Positions 1-11,763 are shown, counted from the first letter of the stretch. The stretch is DNA of 64,000 bases from Acanthococcus lagerstroemiae (GCA_031841125.1 CM063106.1:1116001-1180000); one strand, 5' to 3'. The notes: a model not told the origin generated them from the letters alone. Numbers and translations are program-made.

Positions 1-335
1 CTTTTCCCGGTTTTCCAGGCCAACTTTTCCAATTTTCCCTGACTTTTTTACAGGATTCCGAGAATGCCCAGAGGGAGGAGAGTCACAGAAATTTTTTACA
101 ATACAGATTTAAAAAAAATCGCTATCGAGAAGAAGAAGGTACAGCTGTAATTTATGTAATATTTTTCAATATTATAGACTATTTCATTTGCACAGAGATT
201 ATCATTATTCTTATGTTATGATAAAAAAAGTTTACTCTGATAAAATACGAACTCGTTTGTTATTTTCAGAAAATTTCCCTGACCTAAATGAAAATTCCCT
301 GACTTTTCCCGGTTTTCCAGAAAGTGGCAACCCTG
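1..335. repeat. End of a CCCTGACTTTT-type interspersed repeat
   Basis: Both the first 60 bases and positions 285-335 carry the words CCCTGACTTTT, CCCGGTTTTCCAG and similar. The right edge ends in GTGGCAACCCTG at 335. The same style of end, ending in a GTAGACACC-type terminus, appears at 29783-30206 and 32960-33310. The left end of this copy lies outside the window, so family and target duplication cannot be settled. Confidence 0.5.
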
Positions 336-854
336 TATACAGTTGATAACATTTTTACTCGTATAATATGAGAGAGCCACTCTTCGTGTGCTGGGCTATT
401 CGAATAATTTTCGCATTCCCGGTAACTTTGCTCGTCGATTCGCGCGTTGAATATCATCTCCCTAATTTTGAAATTGTTCAAATGCCGTATTGAGAAGAAG
501 GATTTCTTACCATACTCGGGTGGTAGCGCTGATGTCTATGCACTATGCACGGACCATGACTATCTACCCAAACCTACTTGCTTGTGATAGGAAACGACTT
601 CCAAGAAACTTAAACGCATCCGATCCTTGGAATGGAAAATAATTTCCGCTCTTTCGCTTCGCAGAACAATTTCATTTTTGATTCTCAGATGGTTTTGGTA
701 TTAACCAGGTTATACGCGTTTTCAAACGTTTATTTCGCATTATTCCTCGGCGTTCTAACGCGTAGAACTCGCGGGTCTTCCGCTTGTCATCTTTTTGGCT
801 GGGGCGTGTAGAGAACGGCGCGGCGAGAGGAGTAAGTGAGTTGCATATATTCTT
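336..854. other. No gene seen
   Basis: I see no ORF with protein-like composition, no RNA gene and no clear repeat. The sequence is AT-rich, with a CG-richer patch near 730-830. Confidence 0.5.
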
Positions 855-1227
855 TATCCAACATACAATTTATTGAAAAAGACTGTTTTTACAAACAGCA
901 TCTAATGAGTAAACTGACTTTGTTATTTGACTGAAACGGAGAGTGAGGGAATAGTAGATTACACAACAGGAGCGGTAACTAAGCAATAACGAGTGCGAAC
1001 GCATGAGTGTCGCTTATTTACCAGTCCTGTTATGTAGTTTATTTTACTCAATAACTGTTTGGTAAAATTTCTTTAACTTCCCTAGGAAAACTATTTTATC
1101 CAACATGTAATTGATAACGACTATTTTTCCAAACAGCATCGAATGAGTAAACGGGCTTTTTTATTTGACTGAAATGGAGAGTGAGGTGAGAAATGGAGAG
1201 TGAGGTGAAAACCGGAGAGTGAGGTAA
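855..1227. repeat. Direct duplication of about 95 bp with short tandem tail
   Basis: A block beginning TTATCCAACAT and ending in GGAGAGTGAGG occurs at about 855-950 and again at about 1097-1187, with several substitutions and small indels. The second copy runs into three tandem copies of GGAGAGTGAGGT (about 1175-1227). Between the two blocks lies an inverted pair, ACACAACAGGAGCGGTAA near 961-978 against TTACCAGTCCTGTTATGT near 1018-1035, enclosing a GAGTGCGAACGCATGAGTG-like core. This looks like the inside of a small foldback element. Confidence 0.6.
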
Positions 1228-2080
1228 AAATTTTTTCCCCACGGCTTGCCTACAACATGTGACGAAAACACGAAAAGTCGCAGTCGTGAATTACATGCCC
1301 TGTAGGAGTGCTACAATCGCTGAACAAACGTGATCTGATAAGACTGGATGTAATCTTTTGATTTTGAGTAGATTTTTGAAATTTAATAGGTAATTTATAC
1401 ATTGGTCACACAAAATGAATGTTTCTATCGATGTGGGCGATATATTTAACTTCATCCTTCAAGAATATCGGTAACCCATTCGTTTTAGCCATGCAGCTTA
1501 TGAAAGCTAGTCACATTTTCAATGTAATGATAAAGCAGTTGCAAAGCCTTTGTCTAACACAACACCTTCCTAAAGATTACATTTCTTGAGGTGAATTTAT
1601 CGCACGCTTCTCTTCAAAATATTTTGCTCATAAAGGTAGTTCCTTGGGAAGATGGAGCTCCTAGCATGAATTTCACTATGTGGATTTCCTTATAACAGGA
1701 ATACGTTCTAATGTTACAATTCAAATTTAAGTACAATATAACAATACCGACTATAATTGATAGATAAATTGCAAATTACAGAAATTGAAACATAAAAATT
1801 ATCATCTACCTACTAAGTATCTTGATACGAATGTGCACATATGCCAATTCGTATATTGACTCGCAATTTGCAACTACACTCCTCATTATTATGTTGGATA
1901 AAGTTCTGTGCGTCACTCGTGGAAAAGTGAGCAAACACTCTGCTTGTGCAACTAACGAAACTCGCCTTCGCCTCGTTTCGTTAACTTTGCCCTTGCAGGT
2001 AACTGCACACTTGACCCACTTACAACGAAAATAACTATTATTCGAAATTGAACGTTAAACAGCCGATTACTAATAATAAC
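1228..2080. other. No gene seen
   Basis: AT-rich sequence with no convincing ORF. Short frames at 1822-2034 have no recognisable domain and no codon bias that would support them. Confidence 0.4.
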
Positions 2081-2480
2081 GACAAATTCCCTATTGACGA
2101 AATCGGTCAAAATTCAGCTCCTGGTGGTAGCGGATTTTCAGTTTTCCGCAGCGAAATTGTTAGATTCGATGCAGCGTTTATACAATTCTGCAGCGTTACG
2201 CTGCGATGTGAGCAGATCTAACAGCAGACCTCAAGAGTTGTCTGCTGCGGAGTTTGAAATGATTCCGCTGAGTACACATAGAGACAGCAGCGTTACGCAG
2301 CGATTTAAAACAATTGTCCACTGCACTGCTGATGTGGATGATGAAACTTAGCAGCATTCAGCGGTTAAATGTTGGATAGTATACAGCAGCGTTTCATTTT
2401 ACTGCGAGTAAGTAGCGGAACGCTGCGGATAATTCAATGTTTTCCAGCAGCTAACGTTGTTACCAGAATGAAACAATGGC
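2081..2480 (+). repeat. GCAGCG-rich arm, left of an inverted pair
   Basis: This arm starts near TTCCCTATTGAC (2087-2098) and is packed with GCAGCG, CAGCAG and GCTGC words. The arm at about 5480-5864 has the same make-up in the opposite orientation and ends with GTCAATAGGGAA (5853-5864). The layout resembles subterminal repeat arrays of a non-autonomous DNA transposon about 3.8 kb long. No clean terminal inverted repeat or target duplication was found, so this is inference. Confidence 0.4.
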
Positions 2481-5479
2481 TTGTAGCTACGGGTGATGTT
2501 ACCTTCAGGCTTCAAGGTTGTCGCCAAGTCGGCACATTTAGATAAACGTTTGCAGTTCAACGGCTATCCGGTTCAATGCGTATCTACAAACTATCTCACA
2601 CCTCACAGTTTCTGTGTCCAACGTCAAAGAATGGTTGCGCGTTGCGTTTCTGAGTTTACAGTTTAGTTCGTTATTTTGTGTTGAGATATTACTGGTAAGT
2701 TCTACATGTCATTTAATGTAATATTCAATTAGTAGTTATTGGAGAATAATTATTCGCAAGCGATAGAAAGAGCTTTTGCATGCGAAAAACGACAAGTCTG
2801 AAGAAATTAAACGCATGGCATTTGTATAAGGAATGCACGTGAAATACGGGCACGAAAATTAATCACCGGAACTGTATGTTGTCGCATGTATGAACGGTAC
2901 TTCCAATGTTCCATTTCAGTTGTTCTCTTTGTAACTCCAACTTCAGGGTACTCAACCCTCTCATACTACAGGTACCAGGTCGCTACTGCCATCAACCACT
3001 GCCATTGCAGCTCCAACAACTAGTGTCGTGTGCTGGATTGTCAGCCTCAACAACCAATGCCAGTTGCTCGACTGTCATGAACTTCTGCCACTGCATCTCT
3101 TGGCTATGGCTCCGAACACTCTTGTCTGTAGCATGGGCAATAAATGTTTTCAATCAAAAATATAAAAAATGGGAGTCCCCCCCCCCCCCGTCCAAAGAAA
3201 AAAAGTAGAAAAGAAAAGAGCAATCAAATCGGGAATGTTTTGGAAACGCTTAATATCATCTGGAAATTGAGAATTACAACTGAAGAACGGACCAATGTGA
3301 AGGACAACTAATACCTGACCAAAAATCCCAAACTGGTACATTTCCCAACCTGACAGTCCAAAACTGATGAAAAGCCCTAAAGTTTCCAACAGCCAGAAAC
3401 TGGTGTGATTTTTTTTTATAGCTGATTATTGTCGCGCTTTTTTCCTTCCCTGTTTCAGTTTTGCGTGAACCGCCCTTCTTTTTCTCGTGTTCAAAAATCG
3501 CACCTCTAATTATTCAAGGGGTGAATCAGCATGGGTGGAGGAAAATTCCGAAAATGCTCTCTAGGCCGGCCACGCAGCCGTTCAAAAGATTTCTACTTGG
3601 CTTTTTGTACCCTGTGTTTCGAACGCGCGCGCATGTGTGTGTGGGGGGGGGGCGGCTTTCATGAGTGATAACAGAATGTGATGGGCTCATCAGCCGGTTT
3701 TGAAGGTTCTGTTTGTGTGAAAAGTCAATAACATTCATGCGAACTATTTCAAGAGTCTTAGAAATACCCTAGTGGGAAGGTCCATTTGGTCTTGTCGGTA
3801 TGAAGTTGAGAGGCGAGGGTTATACTAGACCGAACTACCTTTCGAATGAGACCTTAACCAGCTGTGTAACGTTACTGAAAGATATTTTTTCAGTATTTTT
3901 GATAATGAGGTACAGAAAAGCTGTATTTTGAGAAAAATGTTTTTGAAAGTCCGCAAAATGATTAAGAGTGAAAACTTCTATAGAGAAAAAAACTGGAGTC
4001 GACAACCTGGGCCATTTTTGTTTCTATGCATTTCATACCCTGGAGCTTGAATGGAATGAGACCTCAAAAAATGGTACAGCAGAGCTGAAAGAACCAAATC
4101 GCTAAAAACCCAAAAATTGATTTTTTGGTCGAAATTAAAAAAAAAAAAAAAAATCAGCTGTACAGCCAAAATATTGATCGTCAAAGCGGCCCCTTTCAAC
4201 AGAGATGTACGCATTAAATTGTTTTTATTGTGGCCAGTGGGCATAACCAACCTAGTATTCAAAGAAGTCCGCCCTTGACCAAAGGAGGGAGCGTTGTTGA
4301 GCATTGAAAAAATCTGGAAAAGTCAGGGAATTTAATCCTTGGAAGAAAATGGACAACTTGTGAAGAGTGGTGGATAGTCAAAACGTGGCTGTCCGATGAA
4401 CGAGAGAACCTGAATTGTCAGAATATAGGTAAATATTGTATGAATATGAGATTTGAAAATCTTATGGAATACTTGTAGGAAGAATAGGAAGGTGATATCA
4501 GTGGGTCAAAATATGTTCAAAAAAATTATGAAAGTCTCAAGTATGTTGGAGGATGCAGAAAGCAGGGTGGAACTTCAAAAAAGCAACGTGAATGGAGTCC
4601 CCTTGTGACAATATCAAATACTAGGTGGAAATGATGCGATAAATTACCAGAAGACAGAATCAGAATTGAATACAAAATAAAATTTATGTCTCTAGGCAAG
4701 GAGTGCAATGACGTTATCAGTGTACGAGAATGGGGCCTCAAAGGTAAATGAGTGGGATCCTCGCAATGACTTTGCTAGGAGAAGAAAATCATTCCGGCTA
4801 TGAATTGTGATTACTTAATTGAAAGAGTATCAATATGAAATATTGGGAAGAGTTATTTATTTAGATCAGTTGAGGTGCATTAAAGAAGAAACATATTCTT
4901 TTAATTTCAAGCAATAGAATATGAGGGAAAGAAGGATACAGAGAATGTTCTTCTCGGTATTTTAAGAATCATTAATCCTCAATAACTCATTAAGTACAGA
5001 ATAACAATCAAGCAGTGAAAAATAGGAGAAAGGTGAGATGAAGGTTTTTGTTTTGGTTCAAGTAGGAGAGAATTGGGAATAAGATAGTAGGGCCATGTAA
5101 TGATGTATCAGGGCCCTGAAGGAAAAGTAGAGGGAGAGAGAGAGACATTTGAAAAATTGCATGCAGAACATAAGCCTTACCAAATTGGTGCTTCTAACTG
5201 TGTGTAATTTCTAAAAACGAACTTGAAAATACCATGTAGTTATTCAACATTATAATTTATTTCAGAGACAAATGTGGTCATCAAATCATATGAAGTAACC
5301 AATTAGGTCACCAAATCACATGATGCGAGGTCACCCGTATTCTTGGATTTGAGCAATTTTGAAAGTTATATACTCGTAATTTCAAGAATCATTTTGATAT
5401 TATTAATTTTTTTGGCGACCAGCTACTTTGTATTTTTACTATTTCAATTTTATAAATTGTAAATGAGAAGAGAAACTGC
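2481..5479. other. Interior between the GCAGCG arms; no supported gene
   Basis: No ORF here resembles a protein family. Possible transcript signals are a GTAAGT near 2695, a pyrimidine-AG near 2915 and AATAAA at 3139-3144, so a non-coding spliced transcript is conceivable. Homopolymer runs stand out: C about 3178-3189, G about 3642-3651 and A about 4137-4152. Confidence 0.3.
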
Positions 5480-5870
5480 AGTACGCTGTCTACCGCAGAG
5501 TAGAGAATTGTAGCTGTGGACCACAGCTAGAACTACTCTGTTTTTCCGCTGCAAAATGCAGCAGCAGAATCGATTTATTTCCACCGCGGAATAAAAATTC
5601 AGCAGAGAATAGCTACTGAAAAACCATTTGAATCAGCTGCTGATTCTGATTTCGCTGATTCTGATTTCATCAGCAGTGTAACGCAGTGAACAACGGGTCA
5701 TGAACGCTGCTGACAGATCTTTTCTCCGCACCACTGCGAACATGTTTTTGCTGCGAAACGCTGCTGACACTTTGTTTTTCCGTATCAGCAGCAAACGCGA
5801 CTGTCTCATTCAGAATCGCTGCGTGCTGCTGCGGATTTCTTATGCAAAAATTGTCAATAGGGAAAAGCCG
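5480..5870 (-). repeat. GCAGCG-rich arm, right of an inverted pair
   Basis: Reverse-complement partner of 2081-2480: dense CAGCAG and GCTGC words ending at GTCAATAGGGAA (5853-5864). Similarity to the left arm is by short repeated words rather than a long alignment. The short frames in it are by-products of the repeats. Confidence 0.4.
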
Positions 5871-6046
5871 CAATATTGTTTTGGCGCTAACATACAAAAT
5901 GCGAAAAATAGTATATTACACATCAAGAGTCAAGAGTGAGTGTTTACATGCGAGGGGTAGTTTGCGAACAAACGTAGCGAGTGAGCAATTCCCCAGACAT
6001 ATAAACTCACTTTTGGCTCTTGTTTGGTAAGATATTCTTTACAATA

Positions 6047-6234
6047 TGTTCGGGGTTGAGATTATACAAAACGTAATAAAAAATGAATAATCATGTGGAC
6101 TGTATTGAAAAATGTGTATAAACGGCTTTTCCTACAACAACAACAGTAACGATAGAAATTCGAAAAGGTACACAAAATATTTACATCGCATCAGTGCTGC
6201 CTAGTAGGCAATGATAAAATTCTCAGCCTTAACA
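6047..6234 (-). mobile_element. Probable 3' LTR of a BEL/Pao retrotransposon
   Basis: Read on the minus strand the segment begins TGTTAAGG at 6234 and ends CCCCGAACA at 6047, giving TG...CA ends. A purine-rich tract lies immediately before it (6235-6251), as expected for a 3' LTR, and a BEL/Pao integrase ends 0.2 kb upstream. A TTTATAC box sits near the middle. Length is 188 bp by these boundaries. The other LTR is missing, so the ends cannot be checked against a partner. Confidence 0.55.
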
Positions 6235-6251
6235 CGCCGCCCGCCTTGAGC
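6235..6251 (-). promoter_or_regulatory. Candidate polypurine tract
   Basis: On the minus strand this is GCTCAAGGCGGGCGGCG, purine-rich and directly abutting the TGTT start of the proposed LTR. Its position just downstream of pol and just upstream of the LTR is that of a plus-strand primer. Confidence 0.5.
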
Positions 6252-6432
6252 TTTCTGCTCAACACATATCGACATAAGATTTAGAAAATCAAAATACACA
6301 TCGACAGATGATGCAAGATTAAAAACTATACATATGTAACTCATTATGAAACTATAACACGGACTTACGACATATGACTAACTACAGCATTCGAAACCAA
6401 AGTACAATTTACATCAAATTTTGACTGTATAA

Positions 6433-7665
6433 CTACAAAAGAGGAATGCTCTGATTTACATGTTTTTGAAGTACACCTTCGCGTGTCCGAAGCTTCACCA
6501 CGCGTAGAATTCCATCGGCTCCCGGTTGGATCTCAATAACTCGTCCCAGCAGCCAGTTCCCTGGGCTTGTACGACCTCGAATAATAACTAATTGACCAAT
6601 TTCCAAATTCGCTATAGCAGTCTTCCATTTTGTTCGCTGCTGCAACTCGTGCAGGAATTCGTTCCGCCAACGAGTCCAAAAGTTAGCGATCATATGCTGA
6701 ACCAATGCCCATCTCCTTAGCAGGTTTGTCGGTTGTGTCGTAGCTGGAGGCTCCGGGAGTGCTGTGAGCGGTTGATCAGCAAGAAAATGCCCAGGGGTGA
6801 GCGCCTCGACATATTTCACATCCGTGGATAACGGGGTAAGGGAACGCGAATTCAAACAGCATTCAATTTGTACCAAAACGGCGGCCATCTCTTCGAAGGA
6901 TAGGAGCTGAGCGCCGACAACCCGATGAAGATGATGTTTTACAGCTTTGACTGCTCCCTCCCAGATACCATCCATGTGGGGTGTACCTGGAACGATGAAA
7001 TGCCACTTGATCTCGTGATCAGTAGCGAACCCTTGAATCTCATCATCTGCGGCAACTAGTTGGTATAATCGGCCAAGTTCATGATTGGCTCCCACAAAAT
7101 TTCGACCATTATCACTACAAACTGCAGAAGGCAAGCCCCTTCTGGCAATGAAGCGACAAAAGGCGGCAAGGAAGGCCTTTGTTGATAACTCACTAACCAG
7201 CTCCAAATGAACGGCTTTGATGCACATGCAGACAAATATGGCAATGTACGACTTCAACTCTCTCTTGGTACGTAGGTTATGTAGACAAGTAAGAACTCCG
7301 CATAATCTATACCAACGTTCTGGAAAGGGTGCGTGGGCGAAATTCTCACAGCTGACAAGTCGCCCATCTTCTGCGGATGGGGCGGCTGTGTTCTGTGTCA
7401 AGTGCAGCGGAGACAGCGGTGGATCTGGGCATGTACGGCGCGCCTAGCATTCGGGATAATCCAATACTGTTGATGGACCAGGCTAAGTGTGAGCTGAGGG
7501 CCCGCATGAAGCCCAATTTTGTGATAGTGGTAGATGATACGTTCTGTCATTTGGTGACTTGCCGGCAAAATGATCGGAAATTTTGTTTGGCGCAGTAATT
7601 CAGAATGGCGCAGTCATCCACCAACTCAAATCACACCAACTCCATCTAAAAATGGATCCATTTTC
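6433..7665 (-). pseudogene. BEL/Pao pol remnant: integrase with zinc-binding and core domains
   Basis: The longest open part (6433-7401, 322 codons) is the integrase core plus C-terminal domain of a BEL/Pao polyprotein. It shows KAVHLELVSELSTKAF, then SDNGRNFVGAN (second catalytic Asp), then DGIWEGAVKAVKHHL (the Glu), and the C-terminal GRTSPGNWLLGRV and LRVVKLRTREG region. The first catalytic Asp motif (GIDYA) is legible only in another frame near 7310-7320, so at least two compensating frameshifts interrupt the N-terminal part of the core. Upstream, to about 7665, other frames give PIILPASHQMT, LHAGPQLTLS and YWIIPNARR, the H2C2 integrase zinc-binding region. Reverse transcriptase, protease and gag are absent: the element is 5'-truncated and dead. 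Confidence 0.9.
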
Positions 7666-8029
7666 AGGAACGTCGGAAATGATTGACGCTATGGTGGGGA
7701 AGATCTTCTATATAGAATATGACATCAGGAAACTGCATCTTATACGTGACAAACATTTTAGTAGCAAGCAGGAATATTCCGCGAATGCCAAGTTCTCTTT
7801 ATTTTCTTTAATTCGGCGTCCTATCCAGAATTTTTCTTCTTCTTCCATATTTGCATTCGTTAACTTCGTTTTTTATTCTTACTGAATGTTGAATTCTCAA
7901 CTTTCTGCTACTTTTACAATAGCTGTAATCTGAGAATGCATTATCACCTTCATTTTTGTCTGACGAATGTACGTTATTTATGGGGATTGAAAAATAAATT
8001 CCAGTGAACAGCTTTGAAAGCTGAACCTG
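7666..8029. other. No gene seen
   Basis: No recognisable domain on either strand. The BEL/Pao homology fades out at about 7665. Confidence 0.4.
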
Positions 8030-8156
8030 GAGACCTATTATGAAACTTTTATTACGATACCACAAATCGTTACAGTGGTAATTTGTACAATAAACCGTAT
8101 CAAGTTACCACTGTAACGATTTGTGGTATCGTGATAAAAGTTCCATAATAGGTCTC
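8030..8156. mobile_element. 127 bp palindromic MITE
   Basis: Arms of roughly 53 bp, starting GAGACCTATTATG and ending CATAATAGGTCTC, are near-perfect reverse complements (TACCACAAATCGTTACAGTGG is in both) around a short loop. Only two or three mismatches separate the arms, so it is a young foldback element. I could not settle the target duplication. Confidence 0.8.
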
Positions 8157-9707
8157 ATGGATAACCAATGCGTACTAGAGCTGATAGAAAATGGTGACTG
8201 TGGGATGAACTAGTCATGAGATCTGTGATAAGTGGACGCTGTTAAACAAAAAAGAACTAAGTGACAAAATCTGTTTTTTGAGAACACGTGATTTGAAGTT
8301 CAAGAGCCATTCATGTAGAAACTGCATAATTATATGAATGACATAGAGCGTTTACTGATAAGCTCTTTTCAACATGGGTATATATATATTTTTTCTACAT
8401 GCTCGAAAAGCGTCTCATTTATAACCACTTTTCAGTGCAAGAAGTGAAATTTCTGAATCAACAATATAGTGCCTAAACAATACACCAAAAAGGATGCAAA
8501 AATAATCCAGTTTTGCGCTAGAGCAAAAAAGTGACGTCAAAACTGTATGTTCACTTGACAGTTAGCAGTAGAAGGGAGGGTTCACACTAAATGAACAGGC
8601 GCGTCGTTTTCGTCGCTTATGCGTGTTTTGATACCTAAGCGTTGCAGCAACTCCTATAAACTACTGCTTTTCGTGCATGTACATATTAAACAAGCGACCT
8701 CGCGGATCGCGAGGTAGTAACAGGGTATTTGCCATTGAGAATATGTAAATTGTAGAAGCGCTAGTGTAGAATAGGTATTTTTTGATAAGCGAATGATGCT
8801 CTAAGGCTCTGAACCTGAAGTCTTCTTTTCGCCCCCCCCCCACCGGGACCCGGGAACATAAAAGCTCAGGACGCTACGCGCACATCATGAAAGTTCAAGG
8901 TTTCGAACTGTGAAGCTGCAAACTGCAATCACCCGGCAGACTTTGATCAACACAGAACATACTAGAAAACTAGAATACATTTCCATTTTCCATTTAATTC
9001 ATTCCAAGTGACAAGCAGAAATCAAACACTCTACCTTTACAAGACAAAAAATAAATTCAAATGACATAAATCCCCAAGGAATTTAAAAAGTCAGGAGTTC
9101 CAACGAATATGAACTGTCAATTGCTGATAACAATTCAGAGGGACAGGAATTTTGTTTCGATTCAAATAAACGAGGAATCTTACTTCCATTCAAATAAAGT
9201 TGTGTTCTCACTTCACAAAACGCACATTAATGTGTTCTCACTCCTCATTAGTCATTACAATGTTTATAAGACGAAAAGACATTAGCTCTATGCTCCACTC
9301 CTGTGAATTCATGAACTGTTGATGCGAGAAAAATAATCTGTCATTTCAAAAACAAAACGTGATCTGCCAATTATTTATTCACGTTTTTCATCAGTTCCGT
9401 TACACGATTATAATAGAAGTTCAAAATCGTGGTTGAAGGCATGTTGATGGTTTTGGATGATTCCTTGATCCTAACTGATACTGAAAGAGGAAAGTAAATA
9501 GTCAAACGAGAAACGAAATATTCGTGAAAGACCTCTGAAACAGAATACCAAAATTACCAGTTACTTAATACTGCTAACATATTTATGAGACATAACTCAC
9601 ATCGCATTATTCCTCGGAAAATTTCCACATAAGAGTACCACAGAATGTTGCTTATAAATACTTGGTTCGATTCAAATACATTATACACGCTAATTCAACT
9701 GAGAACC
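8157..9707. other. No gene seen; one shared hairpin motif
   Basis: No supported coding region. Contains a hairpin motif shared with 44.8 kb (listed separately) and a C run near 8826. From about 8860 to 8940 the words around TGAAGCTGCAAACTGCAATC recall the hAT-like MITE at 45.9 kb, suggesting an older relative. Confidence 0.4.
8691..8732 (+). repeat. Dispersed hairpin motif (copy 1)
   Basis: GACCTCGCGGATCGCGAGGT is a 20-base hairpin, followed by AGTAACAGGGTATTTGC. Positions 44759-44799 carry the same arrangement with three or four differences. The surrounding sequences do not otherwise align. Confidence 0.65.
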
Positions 9708-10720
9708 CAGGGCTGTGATAACGGAACGGATTAGTTAAGTTAACATGGTATTATTACCGCTTCATCCCGGTAAACGGTTCCGGTAAATAACGTTACAACT
9801 GGTTACGGTATTGTTTCGGTAACGTTACGTTAAGGTATCCGTTACCAATGTTAATTTAAGATAATAAACCAATAATAATTTCACATTACGCCCACTTCGT
9901 TGCTTCGTTCTATACGTTTATATTTCACTGAAGAACAAGGAACTAATAGTTAAATATTAAGGAGGGTCCTAATTTTTTATTTGTATAGAGGCGCCGATTT
10001 GGCAAACATATGCGGTGGGGGTGGGGGGGGGGGGCGAAAAAGTAAAGTTGTTCATTTTTTAGTCACGATAGATGAGAGGACGTTGAACATGTACGCTAGG
10101 TACTGACACAGGTGTTGATCAGATTACATAAATTATATAAGTAGTGAAATAGGTCTTATATACACTGTACCCTACATAATCACGTTCGCAATCACAATTC
10201 AGATTAGAGATTAGAGCAAAATAAAACAAATGAAGGAATGGTGAAAAAAATCAAAAGATGGAACTTAAACACGTGAATTTTACAAGATAACATAACTCAA
10301 AACTAGTAATTCTTAACCCATGTATATCTTAGCAATCTACAAAAACAAATCGAAATTCAAAAGGGGCTTTAGTTCATTATACATTAGGGTTAAACTGAGA
10401 ACTTCTATTGTTATCTACTGATAGACTGATACTGATCGTGAGTCTAAGGCCCGTTTCACACTATGCCGTGTTGCCGGAACGGCAGCCTTGAAGGCGATCA
10501 AATTATCACACAAAAGTCCGGTCTTCACCCTTCAACTAGTGTGCGTCGTCTTGTTCAATCTGAACGCACCCCAAGATTTACCGATTTACCGGGTAAAAAT
10601 GTTTCCGGCATTCCGTGACTGATTCTTTTCGTTACGTTCCGTTCCGTTCCGTTAATTATGTTCTGGTAACGTTATCTTTCCGTTAATCCGTTAAGTTAAT
10701 TATTCCGGTTCACAGCCCTG
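9708..10720. mobile_element. hAT-like non-autonomous transposon, 1,013 bp
   Basis: The ends are CAGGGCTGTGATAACGGAAC and, in reverse complement, CAGGGCTGTGAACCGG. They are flanked by a perfect 8 bp target duplication, TGAGAACC (9700-9707 and 10721-10728). CAGGG ends and 8 bp duplications are the hAT hallmark. The subterminal regions on both sides are rich in GTTACGTTCCGTT and GTAACGGAAC words, likely transposase sites. No transposase ORF is present. Confidence 0.9.
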
Positions 10721-10865
10721 TGAGAACCCATTTAATACAAACAAACAATACACTTACCTCTTCTAAATCCAGTTAATGTCTTCACTTTCTTTGAGGAAAT
10801 AGTTCCTTTTGTAGAGCAGAGTCGCACAATTATACTGTTATGAGTAAAATACAAATCGAACCACA

Positions 10866-11083
10866 CACCTCCGCCTTAAGACCGATCTAACGATCTAAAC
10901 GCAACGGAGCTAAAACTGAACTATGAGCTGTAAACAATTCACTCGTATTTAAAGAAAAAAATATAAAAAAATGAAAAAGCAATTGCAATAGGGTGTTTGC
11001 TTGCAGCGCTCCGCGCGGCAAACACCCTAAAAAGCAATTGCAATAGGGTGCTTGCAGCGCTGCGCGCGGGCAAACACCCTAAA
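10866..11083. repeat. Dispersed repeat with two hairpin units
   Basis: Positions 10866-10980 match 45058-45169 almost base for base (CTCCGCCTTAAGACCGATC and onward). The tail holds two tandem units (about 10974-11029 and 11030-11083), each starting AAAAAGCAATTGCAATAGGG and folding as TAGGGTG...CAAACACCCTA around GCAGCGCTCCGCGCGG. The 45 kb copy has one such unit and an extra 176 bp insertion. Confidence 0.8.
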
Positions 11084-11098
11084 AAATATATATAGTTA

Positions 11099-11207
11099 GC
11101 AACTTTTGCAAGAAGAGCGTTATTCGCTCGGGTGTTTTGCAGCATTCGCGTTGCTGTGCTGCAAACTTCGCACTCGTTACGAATAACGCGCTTCTTGCAC
11201 TTGTTGC
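11099..11207. mobile_element. Palindromic MITE with 28 bp arms
   Basis: GCAACTTTTGCAAGAAGAGC at 11099 and its near reverse complement ending at 11207 enclose a GC-richer core. Arms continue to GCGTTATTCG / CGAATAACGC. No target duplication could be assigned with certainty. Confidence 0.65.
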
Positions 11208-11214
11208 AAAATAT

Positions 11215-11502
11215 ATTATAGTCCGTTTATCAAAAACCTATAGAAAATATGCTCCTTGGTATCGAGAATAAGTATGAATGCGCTTACTCTAGGCTTAATT
11301 CTTAGTTTATATAGTCATGAGAGGAGAGATCAGTAGCATTATTCCCAGATCGAAGTCTAATTAAAGTTCGAAAACATACGTGTATTTAGTCTATTTACTT
11401 TTGGATGGTTCGAAAGAATTATCTAAGTACTTTGATGTTTACTTTGGTTATCCGTTAATATTGCATGCCTGAATATCGTACGCTCGGTATATTTCCGTAA
11501 CA
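11215..11502 (-). mobile_element. Possible LTR, minus strand
   Basis: On the minus strand a purine run (11503-11512) is followed directly by TGTTACGGAAATATAC (from 11502 down), the usual PPT-to-LTR junction. A TATATAAAC box lies at about 11305-11313. The downstream end of the LTR is not visible because the sequence runs into the hairpin element at 11.1-11.2 kb. About 65 bp here (11249-11313) recur inverted at 12719-12780. Confidence 0.4.
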
Positions 11503-11512
11503 CCTCCCCCCT
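11503..11512 (-). promoter_or_regulatory. Candidate polypurine tract
   Basis: AGGGGGGAGG on the minus strand, abutting TGTTACGG. Supports an LTR-element reading of the two ORFs upstream. Confidence 0.4.
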
Positions 11513-11763
11513 AAAATAAAAATTTTGTAATGTAATGAAAAAATTTTTCCCAACCAAAATTTGTAATTTTAAAAGTATCTCCTGATTTGTCCTTTCATGT
11601 TACATGTCAAAGACTTATACTTATTAATTTCAAGATCCCATACCTAACAAAAATAAAAATGAACGACAAAAATTAAACTTAAACAAACAAAAAAAAAAAA
11701 AAAAAAAGAATTAAAATTACTGTACAAGGAAAATGATGACTTACAAAAAAAAAAAAAAAAAGT

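Noticed and set aside
8030..8156. The palindrome as an inverted-repeat regulatory site or attenuator
   Set aside because: Arm length, near-perfect match and loop size fit a MITE, and there is no gene beside it.
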